From contig CM043944.1 of NCBI GenBank assembly GCA_014529385.2, positions 68,013,895 through 68,077,894 of the forward strand: a DNA stretch of 64,000 nucleotides, read 5' to 3'. The notes under the pieces are model-generated. The model was not told the DNA's origin and searched no databases. It worked only from the letters and a program-made list of their open reading frames with translations. This DNA is from Adiantum capillus-veneris (taxonomy: Eukaryota > Streptophyta > Polypodiopsida > Polypodiales > Pteridaceae). This document shows, piece after piece, positions 19,646-31,137 of this stretch; position 1 is the stretch's first letter, and every line of letters starts with the position of its first letter. Position numbers and translations under genes: made by a program.

Positions 19646-20694
19646 GACATCCTACGCGTAGGATGTCCCAAGGGGGTTCTAGAGACGAAATTTGAAAATT
19701 CTGACTGTACCAGTGTTTTCAGAAGGGGGGGTTTACCCTAAGTATACATTGAAACTAGAGTTTTGACCAACTCTTGACACCCAAAAGACCACAGACAGAG
19801 TGTCAAAAACGCGAAAACAAGAAACTTAAGTTTTCGAGCACAATTTTGCATAAAAACTGATAGGAATTCTTGAAAATTAGTGCTCAAGACTTGGGGATGC
19901 CTGTGGATGAATTCTGCCAAAAATTTCATCAATAGACATCCTACGTGTAGGATGTCTCCAGGGCACTTTTGGCAGGGAATTTGGGGAAACTGAGGTTACC
20001 AGTGGGTTCAGAGGGTAGGTTTTACCCTAGTAACATATTGACTTGGGTGTTTTTTCCTATTTTTGTTGACCAAAAGCCAAAAGGCGGAGTCAAAAAACGT
20101 AAAATTTCAGAAAAGGCTTAAATTGAGTGAGTTTTGCATGTTTTCGCAATTGTGAAGCATACTTGCACTTGCAGAGAGCATAAGGAAGCATCAGAGACAC
20201 TTCAATCTGAAAAAATAAGCAGTAGACATCCTACGTGTAGGATGTCTATAGGGTGATCTGGGCATTATTTTGAAATTCTGAGTTGACCAGTGTGTTCAGA
20301 AGGTAGGTTTTACCCTTATTTCACATGGAAAGTGGAAATTTTACCATATATTGATGGGATAAGGCCAGATAGACTGAAATTGCCAGACATCCTACCCAAT
20401 TTGTGCCAAGGCATTATTTTGAGACCAAAACCATAATATAGCTACATGAACATGTCTGGAATGATATATTGAGTGACTGAAAGGGGTTTCACCTCATTTG
20501 GGTGAGAAAATTGGGTTCAAAGCAGACTTTAGCACTTTTGACTGAAAAGAAAAGGCAAGAACAGCTAAAATTTGGGACTTTCGAAATCCAAACCAAAATC
20601 TAAGCATACCACTGGGTTAGTGACATCAAGGGGAAGTTGTGGGACAAGTCTTGGGTCAAACATGCCAAAAAGACATCGTACGCGTAGGATGTCT
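19646..20694 (+). repeat. leader palindrome array, forward copy
   Basis: Palindromes with arms (T)AGACATCCTACG and the complement lie at 19646-19667 (perfect 22-mer), 19934-19957, 20223-20248 and 20671-20694 (one mismatch each). A half-site lies at 20384-20396. The first three are 288-289 bp apart. Each sits in a repeated context with a GACCAGTG(T/G)(T/G)TTCAGA block and a GGTTTACCCT block downstream. Confidence 0.85.
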
Positions 20695-20720
20695 TCTGTG
20701 TGATTTTGGACTCTAAACAA

Positions 20721-21929
20721 AATTCTGAGCATAAAACCTTAAATCACCTTGCTAGAGGCCGTGCCTGCACTTTGCGAAAAGCTAGCCGGAGATTTCACAG
20801 AGCCATGTCTTTTTCCGTACAAACAACAAGATGAACTGGATCATGCTTTAAAATACACACACATGCATTGCATGTATCGAGAGTAAGTTAAAGAGTGACA
20901 ATGGATCTCAAAGATAGCCGTGCTATCTTTCTTTATAGGATAGTACTCCACTAGAATAAGTGCTCGGGTTTCTGTGTACGAGTTTGTGCATATGCTTGTG
21001 TGAAAAACCGCATGGCCACATGCTATCATTAATGCGTTTATTGATGAAAAATTATGCTACATGAAGTCCGATTTGAGGAGACTGCAGTTTGTTGTGATAA
21101 ATGCGCGGCGATTCCAGCACATGACCTAATGGCCAAGAGGAGATGCGAGGACTGCAGTGCCCTTGGCCTGCCCATGTTGAATGATGTACAGCATGGGGAT
21201 GGACCCCTATAGTAGGCTTAGGGCGCCCATGTAGTTCCAAGAAAAATAAAAATAATGTGAACCTGTTCTTAGGTGATGGCGGTATAACTGCAGATGACGA
21301 CAGCGTAGGGGAAAAAATTCTTGTGGTGACGCGCCTGCTTCTCTAATGCAGGCGCTCAAGAATCTCTTTTTTGTCAGGGCGACATGGCAAAGCTAGTTCA
21401 GCCCCATCAAAATCTATGTAGGTCACCATGAAGCAGTTTTGCCGGCAAGAGGTCTTTCCCGCTTTGTCTTGTCGGCTCCCTGCTATAAACAGGAGTCATT
21501 TCCTGCGTATGTACACTCGCCATGAGTTTAAGAGAAATCAGAGCAGCCCTGCCTTTTTCTCCATGTTTCACGAGGGAGAGAAGTTGAGAAGAGAGAGAGG
21601 GTGAGAAGAGAGCATGCCAAGACATGCAAAGCAACCCAACCCTTCTCCTTCGTTCCTCCATGCCTCTCCTTTCCCCTGAGCTCTGATACTAGTGAAAGGC
21701 CGAGGGGAGACTGAATGCCAGATCTATCGCCCTACCAGTGAAAGGCCGAGGGGAGATTGAATGCTGGATCCACCACCCCACCACCCTATATATAGGCCAG
21801 CTCCTAGCCCTAGACACAATATGGATCCCTAGTCCACACAGGTTCAGTCCGAGCCCCTGGCTCAGGTCCCTGACCCCCCTTAGTCGATGGGCCGTGCCCT
21901 CTAGCCCTTGGCCTGACAAAACCATAAAT
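20721..21929. other. no recognisable gene
   Basis: Mixed-composition sequence without a convincing frame. A 21-bp unit (ending GGCCGAGGGGAGA) is duplicated at about 21693-21714 and 21737-21758. 21750-21925 is the diverged partner of the repeat at 150-310. Confidence 0.5.
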
Positions 21930-23040
21930 GATGAGCGCATATCTGGGATTGTCATGTGCAATCTCGATGTTGAGAAGAAGATGACAAAAAATCTAGAGGC
22001 TAAGATCAACCGATTTTACATGCTTCACAAGCTAGTGATGCAAAAGTGGATTTCACAATACAAGGATGCAAAGCAAGAGTGAGAAAGGGCACACATCGAG
22101 TGGAGAACCTACCAACATTCATGAGCTTAAGATGGTTGCACACCAATTGAAAAATGCACAACAATGCGGTGAAGAAGTGACTGAGGACGAGTGGGAGTAC
22201 TCTTGGGGTTACGCGACCAAGGTAAATTTGTAATGTACGACTAGCAACTTTCTAGATGTTTGAACGGCCACTCATAATATTTGTTGGTTGTAGTATGAGT
22301 CATACACACCAGCATGGTGTAAAGGTCAACATTTTAGGGTGGAATGGATTGACAAAAAATGTTTTACTCAATATTGTGGAATCATGCCAAAATTTGAACA
22401 ATCTAGTCGATGATAGTCCTCTGATGCAGATCCTGTGGTGGTGGAACTCACTTACTTCGGCACACTACAAGAGATTTTGAGGATGGATTATAAAGGATTT
22501 TTTTGTCGAGTTGTTTGACGTGCAATGGTTCAAGATAATCATGGAGGGTCACAATGCTATGGTGCATAGAGGAGAGTCTGGTTTCCTTGAGGTGGATTCA
22601 AATAAAAAATGGACTGACCTAAGAGACACTTTTGTACTACCCGAGCATTGTGAACAACTATGTAAATAGTTAACATCCAATTTTAAAAGTTATGTGCTTG
22701 GAAGCTCTCATGTAAGTTATGTGGCTCTGGCAGGTGGTATTTCATCCTACAACGTCTACATGAAAGTGGTTGTATGTCATAGAGGTAGTCCCTTGTAGTG
22801 TGCACAGACGTATAAGGGCTACCATGTGCCAATCACAGTGGCATCAATGGAGGAGGTCAAAGAGGATTCTCAGTCAAAATCCGTTGAGGTGGTGCCAGAC
22901 GAGCATCAAGCTGCTACTCTCTATGGGCTGCATGCTGAGGATCTACAAAATGAAATAGAGGACATCTGCCTAAAGGGAGATCTCTATATAGATATAGGAA
23001 GTTATGTTGAGCTATGCGAGGATGAGAGAGAGACCTCATA
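21930..23040 (+). pseudogene. CACTA transposase C-terminal region with DUF4216-like domain
   Basis: The clearest part is 22300-22669. One frame gives a block with TQYCGIMPKF, then DPVVVELTYFGTLQEILRMD. After a frameshift in a T-run near 22500 it gives VELFDVQWFKIIMEGHN, a RGESGFLEVDSNKKW block and DTFVLPEHCEQL, then a stop at 22667. This order (TQNSG-like block, YYG-like strand, F-V-LF-C-W block, conserved G-F-V, D-F-P-Q) is that of DUF4216, found beside TNP2 transposases of plant CACTA elements. Upstream, 21930-22200 carries TNP2-tail-like frames (AHIEWRTYQHS, EEVTEDEWEYSWG). Downstream, 22826-23041 is an acidic frame of unknown role. Two stops (TGA TAG) and at least two frameshifts show decay. 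Confidence 0.6.
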
Positions 23041-23252
23041 AAGCCATAAACATTGTATTTGAACAATATCGCTCCGTTTTATAATATATATTGTATTCAC
23101 GTGGCTCTTTGTCCATTCCAGTCTATATGCTATACTTGATAAATTTAAATTGTGTTTAATCGTCATTACGTCCACTCCAAGTACGTATTCTCCAGGTATA
23201 TTCTCACAAGCAGGGACAGTCCTCAATGTGTCGTGAAAGTCTGATATACTGA

Positions 23253-23516
23253 CGAGCACTGTGCTCTGAGTGCAATGGATATTGATGCTGCAATCGCGAA
23301 GGAGGTGAGCCATCTCTGCTCATAGACACTGCTCGTCTCTTCACTAGATCTAGTTGATCGGGTGAAAGAGACACTAAGAAGCACTACTTAGTGTCTCTTT
23401 CACCTGATCAACTAGATCTAGCAGAGGGGCAAGTAGCATCTATGAGCAGAGATGGATCACCTTCTTCAGGATTGCAGCCTCATTGATCTCCATCGCACTC
23501 GGAGTGCAGTGCTTCT
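23253..23516. repeat. long imperfect hairpin
   Basis: Arms of about 126-130 bp (23253-23378 and 23387-23516) surround an 8-base loop. The innermost 35 bp (23344-23378 against 23387-23421) pair with one mismatch. Outer parts are diverged but still alignable (GAGCAGAGATGG and its complement, GCAATCG/GATTGCAG). It lies between the two CACTA genes. It could be a MITE-like foldback or a hairpin able to yield small RNAs. Confidence 0.8.
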
Positions 23517-23699
23517 ACAATATACGCAAAATGCACACAGGAGACAAATTCACAAGAACTTCAGAAGAATCTCTCTACATAGGAACCCCTCTCCATTTAC
23601 GAGTCCTCTCTCTCTGTCTCTCTCTCTCTCTCTACTTGTCCATTTTTCTTCTCCATTCATTCAATATTAAGATTAAATATTTTTGTGTTTAATGTAGGC

Positions 23700-25000
23700 A
23701 TGGATGATGATGGGTTTCTTTCTTCTTTGTCACCCCAACAGCGGAGGTGGTATGAGGAGCGTCATTTCTCTGGAGCACCATCACGTGGTTATACTCCTTC
23801 AACGTCTCCCTCTGTTTCGGAGTATTTAATGTGCTCCGAAGCATTGGTGTTGATGAGATGATCTTCACACTCGTCTAGGCATCGACGCTCTAGTGGTGGC
23901 GACGACAGTTTCTGTGGGGATGCCGCTGGTGATGCCTCGAAACCACCTCGTGTTCGATGAGGCTCCTTACCTTCCCCTTTTTTGCTCGGCCCCACGGCAT
24001 CACCGTCTATGCTAGGTTTTGTGTGGCTATCGGCCTATCCTGGCTACTCCTTCGAGAGTCACCCCAGTTTTGACACCCCTCCCTTTGGGTTGCAGACTCC
24101 AGTGGAGACACCTCATGCTCGTACCCCCATCAAGATGCTGCTAGAGACCCTTGCCGAGACACCCAGGTTCCTGCATCACAGGCAAGAGGGCTTGTGGTAC
24201 TCGATCCACATCAGCGGCGACATCACCTTGGATGACAAATTATGCAAGAAGGTAATCACGTGCATGCGTGGTCTTTGCTCTTAGGTGTTTAGACACTACA
24301 TACTAGATACCTGGAGTGAAGTGCCAAGAAAATTAAAAGACAGAGTCATTAGTATCCTACATGACAATTTTCCTGTGTCAAGTCGGGATGAGCGCTTCAA
24401 TGAAGACCTGATGAAGGTATAAATGCGCGAATACTGTAATCACAAGCGTTCTGAAGTACAAAAAGCAATAAAGCATGGGTGGAACATACGAGATTGGCTG
24501 GCCAAAGAAGATTGGAAGAATGCAAAGCGAGCAGCGCATGAGAATCATGACAAGTAGAAGCAACAAAAGGAGGCAACCAAAGCGCGAGTAGACGTAGAGA
24601 GCTCACATCACTTGGGGAGCGGTGGGTGGGTATCATTTGAGGTCGATTTTGTAACTGTTTTTGTATTGCTCTTTATGTTTGGTAGTTACGTATATTTGTA
24701 CTTTTAATTCTAACATAATGGATTCTTTGTATGTTTTGAACAATGGTCGACGACGTGACCCCACACCAAACGAGCGCCAGTACGTAGGTAGAAAGGGCTT
24801 AAATGCCCTGATGGACATTCTGAGTTCTCACGGGGCATGGTTAGTATTTCACTTTATTCTTTTACATTTGTTGTATTATAATGATATAAGCTAAGAAAAT
24901 AGATTTTTTTGTGAATTATATGTTTATACTTACAGAAAGTCTTATTGTCTTTTTCTAGAGAATCTGACAGATACGCCGCTTGGATGATGAGACATCTGAT
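23700..25000 (+). pseudogene. Ptta/En/Spm Transposase_24-like protein, intron-containing and decayed
   Basis: The ATG at 23700 follows a splice-acceptor-like TTTAATGTAG. The first part (MDDDGFLSSLSPQQRRWYEE...) is a low-complexity Ser/Pro region broken by two TGA codons, each replacing a likely CGA. A further frame gives HYILDTWSEVPRKLKDRVIS, the FNEDLMKV block, REYCNHKRSEVQKAIKHGW and KEDWKNAKRAAHENHDK, the 'NRS..R....Y' core typical of Transposase_24. A later exon-like piece (24718-24840, RRRDPTPNERQYVGRKGLNA) is followed by GTTAG and an AG acceptor near 24960. In CACTA elements this second gene is thought to assist transposition, possibly by binding subterminal repeats. The gypsy insertion at 25071 removes its 3' side. 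Confidence 0.6.
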
Positions 25001-25074
25001 TAGACAACTAGTCGTAGCCAGATAGCATTACCTTCTTTTTGTCATAGCATGTATAATGAGATGGATGTATACGT

Positions 25075-27377
25075 TGTTGAGAAATTTGGGGTCTTTCCAA
25101 GAAAGCACCGGGCTTATGGCTATGAGAGTTTGTGAGAGAGCTCCAAAAAACTATATGAAGGAGTTAAACCATAGATGCCATGAAGACTACTGTTTGGAAA
25201 GAAGTGCAATCAAAGAAGCCCCACTCTTTCTCTCTTTCACTCACACACACAAACAAAGAACACAAAAGAGAATGTCAATAACACAAAAATGAAAACATCA
25301 AGGCTATGGGTGAAAGCATGTTAACTTGTCATTATTTTTCATGTCCCAAACAATGCTAACTAGCACAATTTTGACATATGCTAACTAGTACAATAACTTG
25401 AGCTACATCTCGAAGATCTATGACATATGATATATCAATAGAAATCACTTGAAACAAGGAATCTAAATGTACAAACTCCGAAAATTTTTGATATTATTCG
25501 TAAAAAATTTACAGCACGCCCAACTTTTCGAAGTTGTGCTAACTTGAAACTGCTAACTAGCACAAAAAGCGCGACATGTTAACATGCTTTCACCCCTATG
25601 GTCATATCGTATCATGGGTAGTATGGAAGGGTTAATAGATGACTTAATGACATTCAATCTTGGCTGACCAAATAGGCTACGAATTGTTCTTTGGAATTGT
25701 AGTTTTGTGCTTACCATAATATATATATTTTGTCTAGTGATTGGGATTAATTGTGTGTACAAATCCTCTTGGTTCATAGCAAGATAACTACGCTTACATC
25801 AAAAGAAAAGTTATAGTCTATGAGAGGTAGTATGATGGGATCCGGTGATAGAAGTATTTCAGTGAGCCTTTCTGGGCCAAAGAGAAACACTATACGTTGT
25901 TAAAAGTGTATTTTATGGCTAATTCATACGTTAATTCTAATAGATCGTACAGAGTGAAAGCGATAGACATTATCATCATATGGATTATTCATCTAGGATA
26001 ACTCTAGTATGTGTAAAATGTAGATATGAGAGAAGAGAAGAGAAGAGAGTTTCCCTCCCAAGCCCTATTCTTGCCCGTAGGCAATAAGGATACTCTGGGG
26101 AGAGATGTACCTGTAGTTAGCAAGGAGAACCTAAAATTTGTAAAGAGGATGAATTACTAAGACTGAGAGAGATAGGTTTGGTTGAGGAGATGAGATTAGA
26201 TAGATATATATATATATATATATATTGGATTAGAGATGAAAAAGAAAACAACAAGAAATCAAGAAAACGTCAATGTAGAACACGTCTTACTTGACAAACC
26301 CTTCGGCACCATTATTGATGGAGAGAGAAGAAGAGGGAAGAATTCAACTTTGATTGATACTCAAAGTCCACGAACTTCTTTGATTAGAGTTGATCTTCCA
26401 AGTATAGCATGCAAGAATGGCTAGTCTTCCTCTAGGAGAAAGTGTAGGCTTAGGCTTATGTTAATGGCTAAGTACAATTTGGCATTACTACTCACTCCCT
26501 CATGAATTCCTCTCGTCAATGGCTTGAATGCATAAGTCCTTTTTCAAGGAAGAAGAGGTCCCCTTTTATAGGTGAAGGGAATCCCCAAGGGTTTACACAA
26601 GAAGAGAGGAGCCAGTGTGAACGGAAATTGGAAAAGTTGGAAATGAGTTGTCCCTGCATGCTGTGGGAAGACTAGGGTCCAATATTTTGATCATATCTCC
26701 TCAACCGTGGCTCCAAATAAAAAAGTAAAAATATGGGCAGAAACTTCAGCTCATTAGCTACGACTTCCATTTTAAAATCGTTTTCCAATTTGGATTGGAA
26801 CCTTGTGTAAATCATCAAAATAGGGTCCAGTTTTGGCAGCAAAAGTCTTCTTGTGGTCCCCTTAGCCTAGACTTTCATTTGATTCCAAAGGATACTTCAT
26901 GCCATATGAAAGCATGAAATTTCTCCTTGACAAAGTTTTGTAATCATACTTGCAATAATGCATTAAAATAAGTGTATCTTTGAAATCATGCCACCTAGTG
27001 TCCCACTAGGATTTGATTCCCTCCTAGTAGCTATAACAAAAATATAAAAAATGCATAGAATATATATAGACTGGAAATTACCCTAGATATAAGATCTAGA
27101 TAGGGTGTGAGATAATAATGAGATAGTAGAAATAAAGAATCAATGCTTTTGGCCCCAAGTTAAAGAGGCCGAGCTATTGACGTTTTTCCCATAGTATTTT
27201 CTGATGGTAAAGTAAGAATAGGTTACCCTTGAGAAAAATAATAGTATGAGATAGAAGGCTTATTATTATACTTAAATACAAATATGTACATTATAGGAAA
27301 TATAATTATGTATCTAAAAAGTTACAAGATAACTCTTGTAGCATGAGTTCCCACTATGTACGTGTCACAGCACAACA
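25075..27377 (-). repeat. gypsy 3' LTR (2303 bp, with MITE)
   Basis: Reverse-strand TGTTGTGCTGTGACACG... ending ...TTCTCAACA. It is collinear with 31138-33191 except for the 288-bp insertion at 25308, a shorter AT microsatellite and scattered changes. The 62-codon frame at 26236 is kept in the other LTR only because LTRs are copies. Confidence 0.92.
25308..25595. mobile_element. MITE (288 bp), 4-bp target duplication
   Basis: Terminal inverted repeats GGGTGAAAGCATGTTAAC and its complement are flanked by CTAT at 25304-25307 and 25596-25599. The paired LTR has a single CTAT (31369-31372) and no insert, so both edges are exact. It has no coding capacity. Subterminal motifs GCTAACTAG(C/T)ACAA recur about three times. 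A 4-bp duplication is not typical of hAT (8), Mutator (9), Harbinger (3) or CACTA (3). Sola-type superfamilies are one candidate. Confidence 0.9.
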
Positions 27378-27394
27378 TCCACCCCCTCTAAACC
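27378..27394 (-). promoter_or_regulatory. polypurine tract
   Basis: Reverse-strand GGTTTAGAGGGGGTGGA immediately precedes the 3' LTR start TGTTGTGC. Confidence 0.8.
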
Positions 27395-27435
27395 TGCACA
27401 TCCTCCGGTATGTGCCACATTGTCTCTTTGCAAGA

Positions 27436-30400
27436 TCAGTCCTCTTGTACATCTTCCTTGCTTTCTTCTTCACTGGATGATTCCAGAGCTTCATGATCAC
27501 TTTGATCTTCACATGTGTTTTTCTCTTCTTCCTCATCAACATCTTCTGGATCATTGTCTCCTCTTCTCTTAAACATTTTGATCCTTTTTCCTGCAATGGG
27601 AATCTTTACTTCTATACCATCTAGTTCCGACAAGCTGTAAGTAGCATTTTCATGCACATGATTCACAACATACGGTCCAAACCATCTTTTTGAAAACTTA
27701 CGTATGACTGTGCGTTGGTTATCAAGGCTACTATCATACACCAAAACCCAGTCACCTTTGTCAATTGCTTTGCTCCTGAGCCAATGTCGCTTATCAAAGT
27801 AGTCCTTGTTTTTCAACCTTGCATTTTTGAGTCGTTCTTTTGCAGCTTCAATGTCTCTAGGTCTTCTCTCTAGTTGCCTTATACGCAGCGCAAGGAGATC
27901 TTCCTTGCTAAGCCCCTCTTGCCAAGGTAGTACATTCCATGTGGAAATTGTATCTTCAATTGGCATCACTGGCTTTTGACCATACATTAGCTCCGCAGGC
28001 ATGTAGCCAGTTACTGAGCTATGTGTTGTACGATCAGTCCATAAAGCATATGGTAACAATTTTGGCCATTCACCAACTCTTCCTTCACAAGCCTTGGCCA
28101 AAGCTTTGATGATAGGAGGATGCACTCTTTCACTCTTTCCATTGCCTTCAGGGTTGTAAGCTGTGGTAAGAGAAAGATTGATTCCTAATCTGGTAAAGAA
28201 CTCCCTTGCTTCCTCAGCATCTAGCTCACCTCTATTTGCAGTGATCTTTCCCACACAACCATAACGGCAAATCACCTCATCAAGAAGGAATTTGCACACA
28301 ACTTCTGTGGTTTTAGCTCTTAATTCTCTTCCTTCAACCTAGTTAGTTAGGTCCTCTCGTGCAAGAACCAAGTATCTCATCTACCAGAGTCCTAAAGGAA
28401 TTGTGACTAGATCCACAACCCATTTATAGTGCATGGCTAGTGGATATGTAGGGTGCAATCCATCACGATGTTAGACATTTCAATACATTTGACAAGTTAC
28501 ACATGACTCTACAAACTGAGATACATCTTTATACATACCCTTCCACCATTATTTTTCTTTCAACTTAGAGAAGGTTTCCCACACACCTCTGTGTCCAGCC
28601 CATAGACTCTCATGAAACTCTTGCATGAGCTTTACTTGAGTTTCTTTTTTACATATAACCCGTTGTGGTGTAGCACCCTTTTGTTTAGAATGCTTCCACA
28701 AGTAACCATCCCTCAAAAAGTACCCATATGCTTTTCTGCGTATTCTCTTGAATTCTTGTTCAGACCAATCATCCTCTTTTGTTAGAGTACTCAAGTAGCT
28801 TCCAATAAGAAGCCAATCACCTTCATAAAGATCTTTCAAGAACAATTCAAGTGAATTAGTCATGCAGACATTGTTACCTTTGACATGAGAGATAGAATAG
28901 AACTTTGTGCCTACATCATCTCCCTCATCAATCATTTGTGACTCATCTTCATACCTTGCCCTTGATAGCATATGTGCCACTGTATTGTCTTTACCTGCAA
29001 TGTGTGCTTAAACTCGGGATGCAAGGACTTAATGTAGGGAATCCACCGCAACATAACAATGTCTGGTGTTGAGCAGCTCGTAATCATCCCAAGAAGTGGT
29101 AGACAATCTGTTTCTACAACCACACATGCACCAATTAGGTAAACCATGGTCAATCAAGGCAAGAAATGGCTCTTCAAGGTCACCTACCTTGAACAAAGTT
29201 TATGTAGTAGCCCTTGCCCAGTGACTTCGTGAATAGTAGCTCCTAGGAATATCTTCAGCTTCTTGATCATCATTTGAGAAATGCACTTGCTTCACTCTCC
29301 CACTAGATTGGTAGCATCCTACCATAGCTCCATCATCCTCCTTATTTTGTAGCTGCATCCCTTGTGTCTTCGAGGTTTTCTCTTCAACCTGTGGACGAGA
29401 AACTTCAGCAAGGGTTTGGCTCTTCCTCTTGATGATGTCAATGATCTCCTCATGGAATTCACGCTTTGCAATGCCAAGAACTTCTCCCAGAGTAAACTCA
29501 ATCTTGCTATTCAAGATCCTTTCCTCCAAGACTTTCTTTAAATCTGTAGCAACCTCAATATCAGATTGTAGTTTATAAGTTGGGCCTTTTGTCTTACCTT
29601 TTGTTGGCTCTTTCTTCTTTCATGTTGTAGACTCCTCCATGAGTACTTCAGGTGGAGACGCTCCTTGTGTCGGGGTTGTTTGGGAAGGCATTGAGTCGCT
29701 TCTTCCCCCACTTCTAGAAGCTCTTTTTGATTGTCCTTCATCAATATTCTTACGTCTGCCCTTCTCTTCTACAATCACCTCATTTTGTTGGCATTTTGTA
29801 ATGTAGGCATGCACCGACAATGAGTCCATTGGATCATTCCATCCTGTTTCTAGACGTATGCAATCACCTGCTTCATGTAGAATCTCTTTTGTAAGCTTTC
29901 CCTTTTTAGCTAATTGGATGACATTTGGACAAATTTGACCATGATGGTCACTCACCTCTTCATCACTAAGATGCTCAATTTTTACTCCATAAGTAGCTGC
30001 CTCAACTGAAGAGGTGGCATGCTTAGTTGCTGTATCTTCAACTAAGGTTTGCATTCCCTCCTTCCCAAAGTTAGTTCTCAAGGGTAGACCTGTCTCTCTT
30101 AAGTGGCTTTTACCATCCTTAAAAGACAACATCTTTTGACAAAGCATCACTAAAATCATCACAATCCCTTCTTACATGGTCTATACTATCACACCAAATA
30201 CATCTATTAACAAACCCTTCTTTGGGCTGTTGTCTTTGCCTAGGAAATGGCCCTGATGGTTGGCCTTTTTCTTCAAGATTTTCAAGTTTCACCTTCAAGT
30301 CACACATTCCCTTCACAAGTTCATCTAGCATAGACTCATCAAACTTAGGATCTATACAAGTAGGCTTTACCATTTTGTCAGAAGTTGAGGTTGAAGGACT

Positions 30401-31084
30401 TGTAGTGTTTACTACCATCTTGTCCCTTCTTCTTTGTCGTTTGGAAAGCAACGAGACAGCACCTTCAACTTCATTCCAGTCAGTCTTTAGTCCTTGATCA
30501 GCATCTTTATCTTCAAGGAGAAGTTCCAAATTTTCTTCAAACTCTTTACCTGTGGATTGTAAGAAAAGATTTGTCTTCTCTACATCTAGTATGGCCCTTT
30601 CTGTCCTGGTGATTTGTGCATAGCGTCACTCAAATTCCCTAAGTAGCTCTGTTATTGATAGTCCTTGCTTTGGCTTGACTACCTATTCTAAGAATGTCCT
30701 TTTGGTCACTCTCTTCGAGTCCTCCATGAAATATTCCTCCTTTAAAGCTACTTTGAGTTCTTCCCAATTTCTCCCATGCCCATCTTTAATTGCCCTAACA
30801 TGCTCCCTAATTTCTGGAGCAACAACTAGCTCAAAGCTTTGAATCATCTCACCTTCTGACACGCGATGCAGCTCCATCTCCTTCACATACTCGCGTAAGT
30901 ACTTGGTTACATCTTTGCCATTGAACTGATCCATTCTGTTGACGACCGCTTGTATGGCCTTCGTTGCTGAAATCTCCCTTCTTTCAGTAGCATGTTGTTG
31001 TTGCATGAACATTGCAAATGCTTGAAACATTTGCATTGTTGTTGGGTCAAAATGAATACATCATTGCTCAACATGATCACCCAT
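27436..31084 (-). pseudogene. gypsy gag-(protease stub)-integrase, RT deleted
   Basis: Gag starts at the ATG at 31084 (MGDHVEQ, then a TGA). It runs through a capsid-like region (FNGKDVTKYLREY, RNWEELKVALKEEY) and a CCHC knuckle (CIWCDSIDHVRRDC, about 30190). The linker contains an EFTLGEVLGIAKREFH block. At about 29140 the protease begins (ALIDHG, the DHG variant of DSG) and the sequence jumps to an RNase H tail (VVVETDCLPLLGMI). Most of protease, all of RT and most of RNase H are thus lost. Integrase follows: zinc-binding region (H..H near 28600), core with VDLVTIP, then KITANRGELDAEEAREFF where Asn (AAT) stands at the usual catalytic Asp, then NPEGNGKSER. The C-terminal domain and acidic tail end at 27436. 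Stops near 30680 and 30620 fit TGG to TAG and CGA to TGA. Confidence 0.85.
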
Positions 31085-31117
31085 GGTTACCCAAAAACTC
31101 TCACCTTGGCAGATTTG

Positions 31118-31131
31118 TGTCGGGTTCACCA
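31118..31131 (-). promoter_or_regulatory. gypsy primer-binding site
   Basis: Reverse-strand TGGTGAACCCGACA lies 6 bases after the 5' LTR. The TGG start fits pairing with a tRNA CCA end. Which tRNA is not determined. Confidence 0.55.
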
Positions 31132-31137
31132 AAAATA

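Larger units (their letters stand above)
18146..20720 (+). mobile_element. Ty3/gypsy LTR plus leader, truncated
   Basis: Forward relative of 1000-3364: LTR 18146-19102, primer-binding site 19103-19121, then a leader of about 1.6 kb with a repeated unit. Similarity ends near 20720-20800 with no gag or pol, so the piece is truncated on its 3' side. LTR length (957 bp against 947 bp), TATA spacing and palindrome spacing agree with the reverse copy. The two are diverged and are old, separate insertions rather than the two ends of one element. Confidence 0.7.

Noticed and set aside
19646-20694. Palindrome array as a CRISPR
   Set aside because: Spacing of about 290 bp, imperfect repeats, position just after an LTR and primer-binding site, and a plant context all exclude a CRISPR array.
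22455-22470. CACTACAAGAG-like word as a CACTA 5' terminus
   Set aside because: It lies inside the DUF4216-like coding (FGTLQEIL) and has no subterminal repeats or inverted context. Chance match.
26236-26424. 62-codon frame repeated at 32033-32221
   Set aside because: It lies at the same place in the two LTRs of the gypsy element. Not evidence of a gene.
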